Shown here: piece after piece, positions 27,336 through 34,866 of the stretch
How the letters are laid out: every line of letters begins with the position of its first letter
How positions within the stretch are numbered: position 1 is the stretch's first letter
Assembly: GCF_026586665.1 (NCBI RefSeq)
Contig: NZ_JAODIY010000008.1
Span: 62,001 to 126,000 of the forward strand
Length of the DNA: 64,000 nucleotides
Reading direction: 5' to 3'
Source of the DNA: Halovenus rubra
GTDB taxonomy: Archaea; Halobacteriota; Halobacteria; Halobacteriales; Haloarculaceae
Notes under the pieces: model-generated
Told to the model about the DNA's origin: nothing
The model's input: only the letters and a program-made list of their open reading frames with translations
Databases searched by the model: none
Made by a program: the position numbers and the translations under genes

Positions 27336-28040
27336 ATGAACAAACCCAACCAACGATCCGCGGATGGACACGAAGACGGCGTAACCATAACGCCAAAAAT
27401 GGAGGACTACCTTCGACGGATTTACCGACTCCAACAGGAGTCAGAGGGTCGGGTGTCGAACTCGAATCTCGCGGAAACACTCGATGTCACTCGAGCCACC
27501 GTAACGAGTATGCTTGATACGCTCTCAAGTCGTGGGTTGATTGACTGGCAACGATATCGTCCAGTACGGCTGACAGCCAAAGGAGAAGCCACGGCACTAC
27601 AGGTCCTTCGAAGACATCGTCTCGTCGAAACAATGCTTGCTGAGTTGTTCGGGTACGCACTCAGTGAAGTCGACGCCGAAGCCGACGTCTTAGAACATCA
27701 CATCAGTTCCCGGCTCTGCCAGACAATCGAGCAGGAGTTGGGAATGCCACAGACCGATCCTCACGGTGACCCGATACCAGACAGCGATCTCGACATCGAC
27801 CGGACGACAGATGTGAGTTCGTTGCCCACGGTTGCGGAGTCCTCGACTGTCGAGGTAACACGGCTTCTCTCACAAGACGAGGAGATTCTCGAATACCTTG
27901 TCTCACTGGGAATCGAGCCGGGAAAGACGCTCTCACTCGACGAGATAACACCGATTGGGATGATTACTGTTACGGTCGAATCGACGGCCAGACAGGCGAA
28001 TTTGCCACGACGGATTGCCTCGCACGTGCTGGTCAAGTAA
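27336..28040 (+). CDS. DtxR/SirR family metal-dependent regulator
   Basis: A 234-residue regulator. The N-terminal winged helix (MEDYLRRIYRLQQESEGRVSNSNLAETLDVTRATVTSML) is followed by the dimerisation/metal domain (RRHRLVETMLAELFG...DVLEHHISSRL), which carries the conserved His/Glu metal ligands. An SH3-like FeoA domain is at the C-terminus. As the last gene of the importer operon it probably represses this operon when Mn2+ or Fe2+ is plentiful, through the palindrome ahead of the binding-protein gene (inference). The start MNKPNQRS is chosen because the longer open frame overlaps the permease. Confidence 0.92.
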   Translation: MNKPNQRSADGHEDGVTITPKMEDYLRRIYRLQQESEGRVSNSNLAETLDVTRATVTSMLDTLSSRGLIDWQRYRPVRLTAKGEATALQVLRRHRLVETMLAELFGYALSEVDAEADVLEHHISSRLCQTIEQELGMPQTDPHGDPIPDSDLDIDRTTDVSSLPTVAESSTVEVTRLLSQDEEILEYLVSLGIEPGKTLSLDEITPIGMITVTVESTARQANLPRRIASHVLVK

Positions 28041-28088
28041 GGACATCCAAACGTCTCACTTTGGTGGCATCGTCGCTGGAAAGACGCG

Positions 28089-28784
28089 TTACTCCTCGCC
28101 AGCGTCAAACTCGTGGCCACAGTCAGGACAGGTTACCTCGTCGTGGCGTAGCTCAACGCTGTGTTCACGCACGTCACGCATCACTTCTGAGATGCGGTCT
28201 TCTGCTTCGAGTTCTTCCTCGACGGTGAGGTCGACGCCTTCGACTTCCAGTAAAAACTTCGCTACTTCGGTCGCCTCGTACATTACATCGTCGAGTTCCT
28301 CGGCAGTAAAGAAGTCACACATCGCTCCATAGAGGAAAGTGGCCCCGGCCATCCGTACCTTCTCTTCGAAGGAGCTCCGGGCCTGGTTGACCGCCTGTGG
28401 CGAATAGGTGTCGGTCATGAATGGGACGAGATGAGGAAGGTTCTCGCCAATTTTCGTCATTTCGACACCAGTCTCAGTACGGAAATCGGCACATAGCCTT
28501 GCGATTGCCCACTCGCGTGCAGTAATATAGCTCCGCTCACGGAGAAAATCGTTGGCCCGGTCATAAGTACTTCCGTCGATTTTTGTGAACTTCTCGTACT
28601 TTCTTACATCTTCAGGTATGTCGGTTTCAGTTATCTCGGACCCGGACGGCACGGTGTCAGATTCATCGACACCGAGGTCGGCACGGGCGTCGCTGTCGAC
28701 TGGCTTGTCTTCTGTCTTCGAGCCCGGCGATGTCTCCTTGTTGTCGCCCGTCGGTTTCTCCGACGGCGCGGGGTCGTCTGCCAT
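28089..28784 (-). CDS. DUF5806 family haloarchaeal protein
   Basis: A 231-residue protein. The first 65 residues are acidic and low in complexity. The core RKYEKFTKIDGSTYDRANDFLRERSYITAREWAIARLCADF, continuing to EATEVAKFLLEVEGVDL, is what I know as DUF5806, a helical family conserved in haloarchaea. The last residues contain CPDCGHEFDAGEE, half of a zinc ribbon. Function unknown; convergent with the SirR gene. Confidence 0.8.
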   Translation of the reverse strand: MADDPAPSEKPTGDNKETSPGSKTEDKPVDSDARADLGVDESDTVPSGSEITETDIPEDVRKYEKFTKIDGSTYDRANDFLRERSYITAREWAIARLCADFRTETGVEMTKIGENLPHLVPFMTDTYSPQAVNQARSSFEEKVRMAGATFLYGAMCDFFTAEELDDVMYEATEVAKFLLEVEGVDLTVEEELEAEDRISEVMRDVREHSVELRHDEVTCPDCGHEFDAGEE

Positions 28785-28948
28785 GCTCGACCCTGCGAGC
28801 GCCGGCAGAAAAAGCGTGTCGCCCCGAGAAATAGTCGTTGTTGTGAGATGAGATTGTACTGTTATAATAACGGAGAGCAGGGTCTACAGCTTCGGTGTGT
28901 TAAGACTGTCTTTGACAGTGTGTGAAGCCTTTTATGTAATTACTGACG

Positions 28949-29227
28949 CTACCACCGAACGTCGAAGCCGTCCTCACCTTGTGGCTCCTCATGGGAGACG
29001 TCCACCTCGTCGACGCGAGCGGCTGAACTCCCTTCATCACAGAACTCAACCATCGCGTCGACATCATCCACAGGACCTTCGAACACCGCCTCGACACGAC
29101 CATCGTCGAGGTTTCGTACCCAGCCGTTGACTCCATATTCGCGGGCGGTATCCCGAGTTGTTGCACGGAAGTAGACACCCTGTACTTTGCCGGAGACGTA
29201 GACGTGTGCTCGTATGTGTTCGGTCAT
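28949..29227 (-). CDS. acyP: Acylphosphatase
   Basis: A 92-residue acylphosphatase, hydrolysing acyl phosphates. The phosphate-binding loop VQGVYFRATT with catalytic Arg, and the Asn in GVNGWVRNLDDGRVEAVFEG, are intact. Length is typical. The start MTEHIRAHVYVSG matches the family; the upstream in-frame extension overlaps the glycosylase gene and has no homology. Lies 55 bases from the end of the glycosylase gene on the same strand. Confidence 0.96.
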   Translation of the reverse strand: MTEHIRAHVYVSGKVQGVYFRATTRDTAREYGVNGWVRNLDDGRVEAVFEGPVDDVDAMVEFCDEGSSAARVDEVDVSHEEPQGEDGFDVRW

Positions 29228-29282
29228 ACTAAACAGTTCACGCGGAAGCTTGAAAATGGTACAGGCTCGGGCCACAACCGGC

Positions 29283-30194
29283 CTACCCGGATAGTTCGTC
29301 GCCACCGCCGTTGCGCAGGAAATGAAAGACGTACGTCTGTGTGTAGCCAGCGTATTCGCCACCGAGCGCATCGCGAATCGCACGGGACGTTTCAGTGTAG
29401 TTTCCACGGTCACATTTAGGGAAATACTCCTCGATTGTCTGGCGAATCCATGTATCGAGTGGGACCGCTTCGAGGTAATTAAGCGAGAACAAGAGGATAC
29501 AATCAGCTACCTTGTCACCGACCCCGACGAACTCGGTGAGTGCCTCTCGCGCCTCCTCGTAGGGGTTTCCGCGAACATCGAGAGGCGTCCCGTCAGTAAC
29601 GAGTTCAGCCGAGCGTTGGACGTACGGTGCGCGGTACCCAAGTGAGAGGTCGCGTAATTCTGCTTCAGTCCCAGCCGCAAGTTGCTCAGGGGTTGGATAG
29701 GCGTGATAGGTCGACCCGTCGAACGAGACCGGCGTCCCAAACTCAGTCCGTATCGACTGCTGCATCTCTTGGATACGGGAGACACGCATCTGGGCCGAGC
29801 AGATAAACGAGATGAGCGTCCCGAATGGTGGGTCATTGACAAGACGCAGCCCAGGGTAGCTATCGTAGGCCCGCTCGATGAGTTCGTCGTCCGGCGCAGT
29901 CGAGCGAATTGCGTCAAGGTCGTCATCGAGACGGAGGCGGCGCGACAGTATCGGCTCCGCGTCGATAGTCGATTGCCATTCGAGACCACCGTCGTGCTGA
30001 CGAGCACGAATGACAGCAGGTTCATCAGACACACGAGTGGTTGTCAGATACCACTTACTTCCGCCGTGCTGTGTCTCGTCGGCGTAGTCCTCGCCATCTT
30101 CGCGCCACCAGAGATACGACTGCCCGCTTTCGAGAGTCGATTGGAGATCGAACGCGCTTGGTAGCGACGATAGCTCGATGCGTCCTTGTTCCAT
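29283..30194 (-). CDS. OGG1-type 8-oxoguanine/3-methyladenine DNA glycosylase
   Basis: Base-excision glycosylase of 303 residues with the HhH-GPD fold. The helix-hairpin-helix motif LTEFVGVGDKVADCILLF supplies the catalytic Lys (GDK). The GPD-type aspartate follows in LEAVPLDTWIRQTIEEYF. The N-terminal domain (SSLPSAFDLQSTLESGQSYLWW) has the FDLxxTLxxGQxFxW signature of OGG1 proteins. No C-terminal FeS cluster. The start MEQGRIELSSLP is preferred over longer forms. Confidence 0.92.
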   Translation of the reverse strand: MEQGRIELSSLPSAFDLQSTLESGQSYLWWREDGEDYADETQHGGSKWYLTTTRVSDEPAVIRARQHDGGLEWQSTIDAEPILSRRLRLDDDLDAIRSTAPDDELIERAYDSYPGLRLVNDPPFGTLISFICSAQMRVSRIQEMQQSIRTEFGTPVSFDGSTYHAYPTPEQLAAGTEAELRDLSLGYRAPYVQRSAELVTDGTPLDVRGNPYEEAREALTEFVGVGDKVADCILLFSLNYLEAVPLDTWIRQTIEEYFPKCDRGNYTETSRAIRDALGGEYAGYTQTYVFHFLRNGGGDELSG

Positions 30195-30312
30195 CGTCAC
30201 AATCGGAGGGTGGCAGCATCTTGTGAGTTTCGGGTTGTCTGTATTCCTGGTTCCTGAAAGCTGGGAAACATACGGGCTAACCTTCATATTACTTGGTCAT
30301 CAAAATATAGAT

Positions 30313-30837
30313 ATGAACTGCAGAGTTGTCGTCGAAGCGGCTGTCCCCGTATACGACGTTGGATCCTCAGACGAAGCGGTCCGAATTGCCATCTCGAAGA
30401 CAGGCAAGATGCTGAATCCGGACCTCAATTACGTCGAAATAAACATGGGCGAGCGGACTTCCCCTTCAGGTGAGGAGTTGCCACCCGCGTTTATTGCAGC
30501 TGATGAAGCCCTCGTTGCACTCGAGTTGGAGATGACAGTGTTCAACGTCGAACGCGAAGAACACGCATCTCGAATTGCCCGCAAAGAGATTGGGCAACTT
30601 CTCAAAGATATCCCGCTCGACGTGCTCGAAATCGAAGTACTCGAAGATGACGAAGATGACGAAGATGACGATGAAGACGATGAGACAGAGACAACCGATG
30701 AAAGTGAGGCCAGCGATGACGGAGGAGACGAGGACGACCACACCGAGGAGACAGACAGTGAGACGACTGTGACACCGGATACTGGCGATGCCGACGACGA
30801 AGTTCTCCCTGAGTTTGAGGAACTCATCGACGAATGA
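30313..30837 (+). CDS. DUF555 (UPF0212) family protein with acidic tail
   Basis: A 174-residue protein. The first 110 residues are the archaeal DUF555 domain (VVVEAAVPVYDVGSSDEAVRIAISKTGKMLNPDLNYVEI); the last 65 are almost entirely Asp, Glu, Thr and Ser, with tandem GATGACGAA codons at the DNA level. The tail is probably disordered and of recent repeat origin. A CATATTACTT box about 27 bases upstream implies a leaderless transcript. Function unknown. Confidence 0.88.
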   Translation: MNCRVVVEAAVPVYDVGSSDEAVRIAISKTGKMLNPDLNYVEINMGERTSPSGEELPPAFIAADEALVALELEMTVFNVEREEHASRIARKEIGQLLKDIPLDVLEIEVLEDDEDDEDDDEDDETETTDESEASDDGGDEDDHTEETDSETTVTPDTGDADDEVLPEFEELIDE

Positions 30838-30998
30838 CCGAAACTTAAAAGGCGCAATTCGCTGTCGAGGGCAAGACACGACTCATTCTCTGCAGACGCT
30901 CATCGACACGAAACAGCAGCTATCGACCGCAAAGACCGCAAACTGCTGTAGCGGTTGCTGGGACGGTATCAACTCACGACGACAGAGTTCGATAGAAA

Positions 30999-31235
30999 TT
31001 AGTCGGCAGCGGCCGAAACAGGCTCGGTCTCTTCAGACGTCATTTCGGATGTGATATCTCGTGCAATAGCAAAAACAGCTTCTTTGTGGTCTGTTTTTGA
31101 CTTGTGAATTGATGTTGGTTGCACACCGAGAGAAAGGTATTCGTCGTGATCGACGTCGTCTCCAGTTTTTTCTTCGTAATGATTCTGTACCTGGGCGAGG
31201 AGACCGTGAAGGTGGATAAGCTCCTGCTTTTTCAT
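30999..31235 (-). CDS. UPF0058 family protein
   Basis: A 78-residue protein beginning MKKQELIHLHGLLAQVQNHYE, the signature of UPF0058, a small helical family widespread in haloarchaea with no known function. The region HDEYLSLGVQPTSIHKSKTDHKEAVFAIARDI is also typical. A perfect inverted repeat lies upstream beside a TATA-like box. It is convergent with the DUF555 gene. Confidence 0.9.
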   Translation of the reverse strand: MKKQELIHLHGLLAQVQNHYEEKTGDDVDHDEYLSLGVQPTSIHKSKTDHKEAVFAIARDITSEMTSEETEPVSAAAD

Positions 31236-31257
31236 GGTCGTCTTACCATATAGACTG

Positions 31258-31284
31258 GAGGGTTATAATGGTACTCTGAGTACC
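31258..31284 (-). promoter_or_regulatory. Palindrome upstream of the UPF0058 gene
   Basis: GGTACTC-T-GAGTACC at 31270-31284 is a perfect 7-bp-arm inverted repeat. It abuts an ATTATAACC box (minus strand, about 31261-31269), which lies about 30 bases before the UPF0058 start. A regulator bound here would meet the transcription factor B recognition site. The regulator is unknown. Confidence 0.5.
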
Positions 31285-31466
31285 GTTAACATACTTACCC
31301 AAAAAATGGCCCTTTCAGCCTCCATCCCGCCAGTGTGTCCCAAGAACTCCGGAACTGTTTCGAAAGCGCATCCTCTGCGAGATTGTATAATATTATATAG
31401 GTTTTTATGATTTCAGAGCATTTATTTTGTTGGGTTATGACTTTTAGTAATACAATTGAGTGTGCG

Positions 31467-32819
31467 TTATCCCTCGTACTCGTGGACGGCTTCGTAGACA
31501 CGCTCAGTTCCCCACTTGATGGTCTCGACAGGGACGCGTTCGTCGCCGCTGTGAACGAGGTCGAGGAAGGGCAACTCATCGAGTTGCATCGGAATGAACC
31601 CGTAGCTCTGGACACCAACCTGAGCGAGGTGTCTCCCATCAGTCGCCCCCGCCATCAACAGTGGGATTGAGACACCGCCAGTTTCCGCTTCGAGTATCTC
31701 GCCGAACTCTTCGAACATCTCGAGGTCGGCAGCGGGTGGACCAGGATCGAAGCGGACGACTTCGAACTCTGGATCACTGTTCGTCAACCCACGCAGTTCC
31801 TGTATCACGTCTTCGGGCTTCTGTCCCGGGACGAGCCGACAGTCAAGGAATACCGTGACTTCCTCGGGAACGACGTTTTCTTTATCACCACCCTCGACAA
31901 TAGTCGGATTGGCTGTATTGTGGAGGAGGGCATCGAACATCTTCGTCTCTACATCCATCGCGTCGAGTACATTGTCAGTTTGTTCGGGGTCTAACAACGC
32001 TTGGAACTGCTCGGCTTGCTCAGGTGGGACGGCGTCGGCAAGTGATTCGAACATTTCCTCGGCGGAAGATGTGATATGGACTGGGAGGCGCTCGCGGTCG
32101 ACTGTCTCGACAAACGACGCCATCTGTCCCATGGCTGTCTTCTCGTGTGGGAACGAAGCATGACCGCTGTTGCCACGGAAGGTTGCTTCTAGCCAACAGA
32201 CCTGCTTCTCGTTAACCTGGATAGGGTACGTGTCGACGCCGGCGAGGTCGAGATTGAAGCCGCCAAACTCGCCGATTGCGTGGTCGATATCGGTGAATAG
32301 TTCAGGATGTTCGTCGACGAGGTAGCCGAGGCCGTCGTCGCCACCGGCTTCCTCGTCGGAGACAGCGAGCAAGTGAACGTCGCCTGGCGGCTGTTCATCC
32401 TCGGCAGCGAGCCTGAGAAACGTCGCAAGAAACATTGCAACACCGGATTTCATATCGAGCGTTCCGCGGCCCCATACGTGGCTATCTTCGATGATGCCCT
32501 CGAAGGGATCGTGTGTCCAGTCTTGACCGGCTACGGGGACGACATCCACATGTCCATAAAGCAAGAGTGGCGACCCATCGCCACCAGAAACCGTTGCCGT
32601 CAGGTTCGGCCTTTCAGGGTCACGGGCGTAGGTCGCATAATCGATACCGTATGCTTCGAGCAACTCCCCAATCCAGTCAATACAGGCTTTCTCGTTGCCC
32701 GGTGGATTGACTGTCTCGAACCGAATCAAGTCTTGGAGCAACTCGACCGGTCGCTCGTGTGCGTCAGTCGAGACGAGCGGGTCACGTGGCCCGACTGCCT
32801 TCGCGTCATTCTCTGACAT
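31467..32819 (-). CDS. M20/M25/M40 family zinc hydrolase
   Basis: A 450-residue aminoacylase/carboxypeptidase-like enzyme. Metal-binding and catalytic motifs are intact: GHVDVVP (about residue 98), GTLDMKSG (about 126-133) and SDEEAGGDDG (about 159). The dimerisation domain is in the middle (RGNSGHASFPHEKTAM). Members remove N-acyl groups or split dipeptides; the substrate cannot be told. About 230 AT-rich bases separate its end from UPF0058. Divergent from the RNA methyltransferase. Confidence 0.93.
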   Translation of the reverse strand: MSENDAKAVGPRDPLVSTDAHERPVELLQDLIRFETVNPPGNEKACIDWIGELLEAYGIDYATYARDPERPNLTATVSGGDGSPLLLYGHVDVVPVAGQDWTHDPFEGIIEDSHVWGRGTLDMKSGVAMFLATFLRLAAEDEQPPGDVHLLAVSDEEAGGDDGLGYLVDEHPELFTDIDHAIGEFGGFNLDLAGVDTYPIQVNEKQVCWLEATFRGNSGHASFPHEKTAMGQMASFVETVDRERLPVHITSSAEEMFESLADAVPPEQAEQFQALLDPEQTDNVLDAMDVETKMFDALLHNTANPTIVEGGDKENVVPEEVTVFLDCRLVPGQKPEDVIQELRGLTNSDPEFEVVRFDPGPPAADLEMFEEFGEILEAETGGVSIPLLMAGATDGRHLAQVGVQSYGFIPMQLDELPFLDLVHSGDERVPVETIKWGTERVYEAVHEYEG

Positions 32820-32912
32820 GGGAGTACGTCGCAGCCGGGAGGCTATAAATCACACTCACTGTAGACGTGTCGTTCCGAAACCGACAAACCACCGACAAGC
32901 AAACGAAAGGCA

Positions 32913-33821
32913 ATGAGCGTATTGGAGCGGTACGAACCGCTCGTAGACGATATGGCGGCGTTACGGGCGGCCTGTGAGCGACCGTTGCCGCCTGTGGTCC
33001 GGGTGAACAGTATCAAGACAACGACTGAGCGGGCACAGCAGGCGCTCGCCGATGAGGGTATCGAATACGAGCAGGCGGAGTGGCATCCCGGCCTATTTCG
33101 GCTGCCTAACGACCAGCCGGGGACGAACTGGCCGTACGTCAACGGCTGGCTCCACGGACAAGAGGAGGTGTCGGCGCTTCCGGCGCGCGTGCTCGACCCA
33201 CAGCCTGGCGAGCGTATCTGGGATGCGTGTGCGGCCCCGGGAAGCAAGACGACACAGTTGGCTGCGCTGATGGATGATACCGGACTTGTCGTCGCGACGG
33301 ACAACAATCTTGGCCGGATCTCCGCGCTCCGTTCGAACACGGAACGCCTCGGCGTGACGAACGTTGCGGTCACACGCGAAGACGCCAGAAACCACTCGCT
33401 CAAGCCCTTTGGCTCGGAATCGTACGACCATGCCCTTGCCGATGTTCCCTGTTCCTGTGAAGGGACGGTGCGCAAAAACCCCGACACGTTAGACGAGTGG
33501 ACACTCGAACACGTACATGGTATCGCCGGGGTCCAACGGGCGATTCTTGGCCGCGCTATCGAGGTGACACGGCCCGGTGGCACCGTTGTCTACTCGACGT
33601 GTACGTTTGCGCCCGAAGAAAACGAAGCGGTACTTGACCACGCGCTTGCCGAGTACCCTTGTCGCATCGTTGACTTTGAATGTCCGCTCGAAGCCAGAGC
33701 CGGCATCACCGAGTGGCAAGACGAGAGTTTCGACGAGTCGGTCACCCGCGCAAAACGTATCTACCCCCACCACAATGACAGCGGCGGCTTCTTTTGTGCA
33801 AAACTGGAGGTGACCGAGTAA
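32913..33821 (+). CDS. RsmB/NOP2/Sun family RNA (cytosine-5) methyltransferase
   Basis: A 302-residue m5C methyltransferase acting on tRNA or rRNA. SAM motif I is DACAAPGSKTTQ. The proton-donor/catalytic Cys pair appears as DVPCSC (motif IV) and YSTCTF (motif VI), and KNPD occurs between them. The N-terminal RNA-recognition segment is PPVVRVNSIKTT. No PUA domain is attached, but a gene encoding a PUA-like RsmF-type domain begins at its last base, so the two subunits probably act together. Confidence 0.93.
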   Translation: MSVLERYEPLVDDMAALRAACERPLPPVVRVNSIKTTTERAQQALADEGIEYEQAEWHPGLFRLPNDQPGTNWPYVNGWLHGQEEVSALPARVLDPQPGERIWDACAAPGSKTTQLAALMDDTGLVVATDNNLGRISALRSNTERLGVTNVAVTREDARNHSLKPFGSESYDHALADVPCSCEGTVRKNPDTLDEWTLEHVHGIAGVQRAILGRAIEVTRPGGTVVYSTCTFAPEENEAVLDHALAEYPCRIVDFECPLEARAGITEWQDESFDESVTRAKRIYPHHNDSGGFFCAKLEVTE

Positions 33822-34327
33822 TGGCCAACGAAAACGAGGGTGAGCGATTTGACCGACTCCCGGCAACTGAAGCCGAGCGCGTCGTTGAGGGGCGGCCAAC
33901 CCGCCCGGCGGTAGTTGCGTGGTTCGAGGAACGGCTGGGTATCGACTCCGCGGTGTTCGAGCCGTATTCTTTTTGGGAGCGTGGCTCGGGGAAAATCTGG
34001 GCCTTCCGTGGCGAGGTCGAATCGCCGGTCGAAATTCAAGGCCTCGGCATGACTGCCCTGCGAACCCGCGGCGAACACTGGAAACCGACACTTGAAGCGG
34101 TCCAGCGCTTTGGTGCACACGCCACGAAGAACTGTGTTGAACTCACAGCGGAGCAAGCTCGACGCTTTTTCGCCGGCCAAGACCAGGAACTCGACTGGGA
34201 AGGCGACTGGGGGTATCTCATCGTTATGCACGAGATTGCCGGCGAGCAAGAGCCACTTGGGGTCGGTCTCTACACCTACGGCGAACTCAAGTCGATGGTC
34301 CCGAAGGGACGCCAGCGCGAGCTCTGA
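33821..34327 (+). CDS. PUA-like (RsmF C-terminal type) protein, partner of the RNA methyltransferase
   Basis: A 168-residue protein whose ATG shares its A with the TAA of the methyltransferase gene. The C-terminal half (WGYLIVMHEIAGEQEPLGVGLYTYGELKSMVPKGRQREL) follows the pattern GYvLvxxxGxPLGxGxxxxxxxKnxyPKGxR of the RNA-binding domain at the C-terminus of RsmF/Nop2 methyltransferases. I infer a separately encoded RNA-binding subunit. No catalytic motif is visible. Confidence 0.72.
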   Translation: MANENEGERFDRLPATEAERVVEGRPTRPAVVAWFEERLGIDSAVFEPYSFWERGSGKIWAFRGEVESPVEIQGLGMTALRTRGEHWKPTLEAVQRFGAHATKNCVELTAEQARRFFAGQDQELDWEGDWGYLIVMHEIAGEQEPLGVGLYTYGELKSMVPKGRQREL

Positions 34328-34656
34328 GTCCGGACTGTGGGCTCTCCGAGCCAGCATACTGCCTCGGTTACAACTGGACCGACATCGACTTCTTATTGGT
34401 CGAATTTCCTTGCTTGCGTTGCTTGCAGCGAGAACTCTCCCGATAAAAACGTGGGTGACCAATGCCGATGGCTCGCCACGCAGTTCCCCGTCGTCGATGG
34501 GCCGTCTCGCCTCGCTCAACGACTGCTTGCAGGCCGTACCACTCAATACAGAAGATGCATGTATTGCAGTGGCTGACTAGGTATCCGCTATCGGTCAGGA
34601 AACCAGTACAGGATGGAGAGAGTTAGTTCAACACCCCACTGGAACTGAGCAGGCTC
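34328..34656. other. Intergenic stretch, no recognised gene
   Basis: Open frames of 70-80 codons exist on the plus strand, but I recognise no family and none has a convincing promoter or start. Together with the neighbouring inverted-repeat element this may be decayed mobile DNA. Nothing firmer can be said. Confidence 0.4.
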
Positions 34657-34766
34657 ATACTGGTGGCTGTAATTCTTTTACTCACTGGTCTTTGATCTGC
34701 TGGACTGCAGCAACTCTCTTCACGAATTTGCCGTTCAAATCTTCACGTACTTACAGCCACCAGTAT
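34657..34766. mobile_element. MITE-like element with 16-bp perfect terminal inverted repeats
   Basis: ATACTGGTGGCTGTAA at 34657-34672 is repeated in perfect reverse complement at 34751-34766, enclosing 78 bases that cannot encode a protein. Total length is 110 bp. The arms are too far apart for a terminator hairpin. Size, non-coding interior and perfect arms fit a miniature inverted-repeat transposable element mobilised by an insertion sequence with the same ends. No clear target duplication is visible at the borders. Confidence 0.55.
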
Positions 34767-34866
34767 CAGTCGTGTTACTCTGGAATTAGAGTTCGGACGT
34801 GACAACAGATATTCTCGCTCAGCGAGGATTATTTACGTATTGTAGTTGATTATATACCAGAGCAAG

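Noticed and set aside
30788-31054. An 88-codon plus-strand frame after DUF555
   Set aside because: It overlaps the end of DUF555 and the end of UPF0058 on the other strand and has no recognisable features.
34337-34576. A 79-codon frame with several Cys, considered as a zinc-finger mini-protein or transposase remnant
   Set aside because: The Cys are not in ordered CxxC pairs that form a ribbon, there is no promoter or homology, and the neighbouring frames are equally open.
34657-34766. The 16-bp inverted repeat as a bidirectional terminator
   Set aside because: The arms are 78 bases apart and no T-tract follows either arm, which does not fit a terminator.
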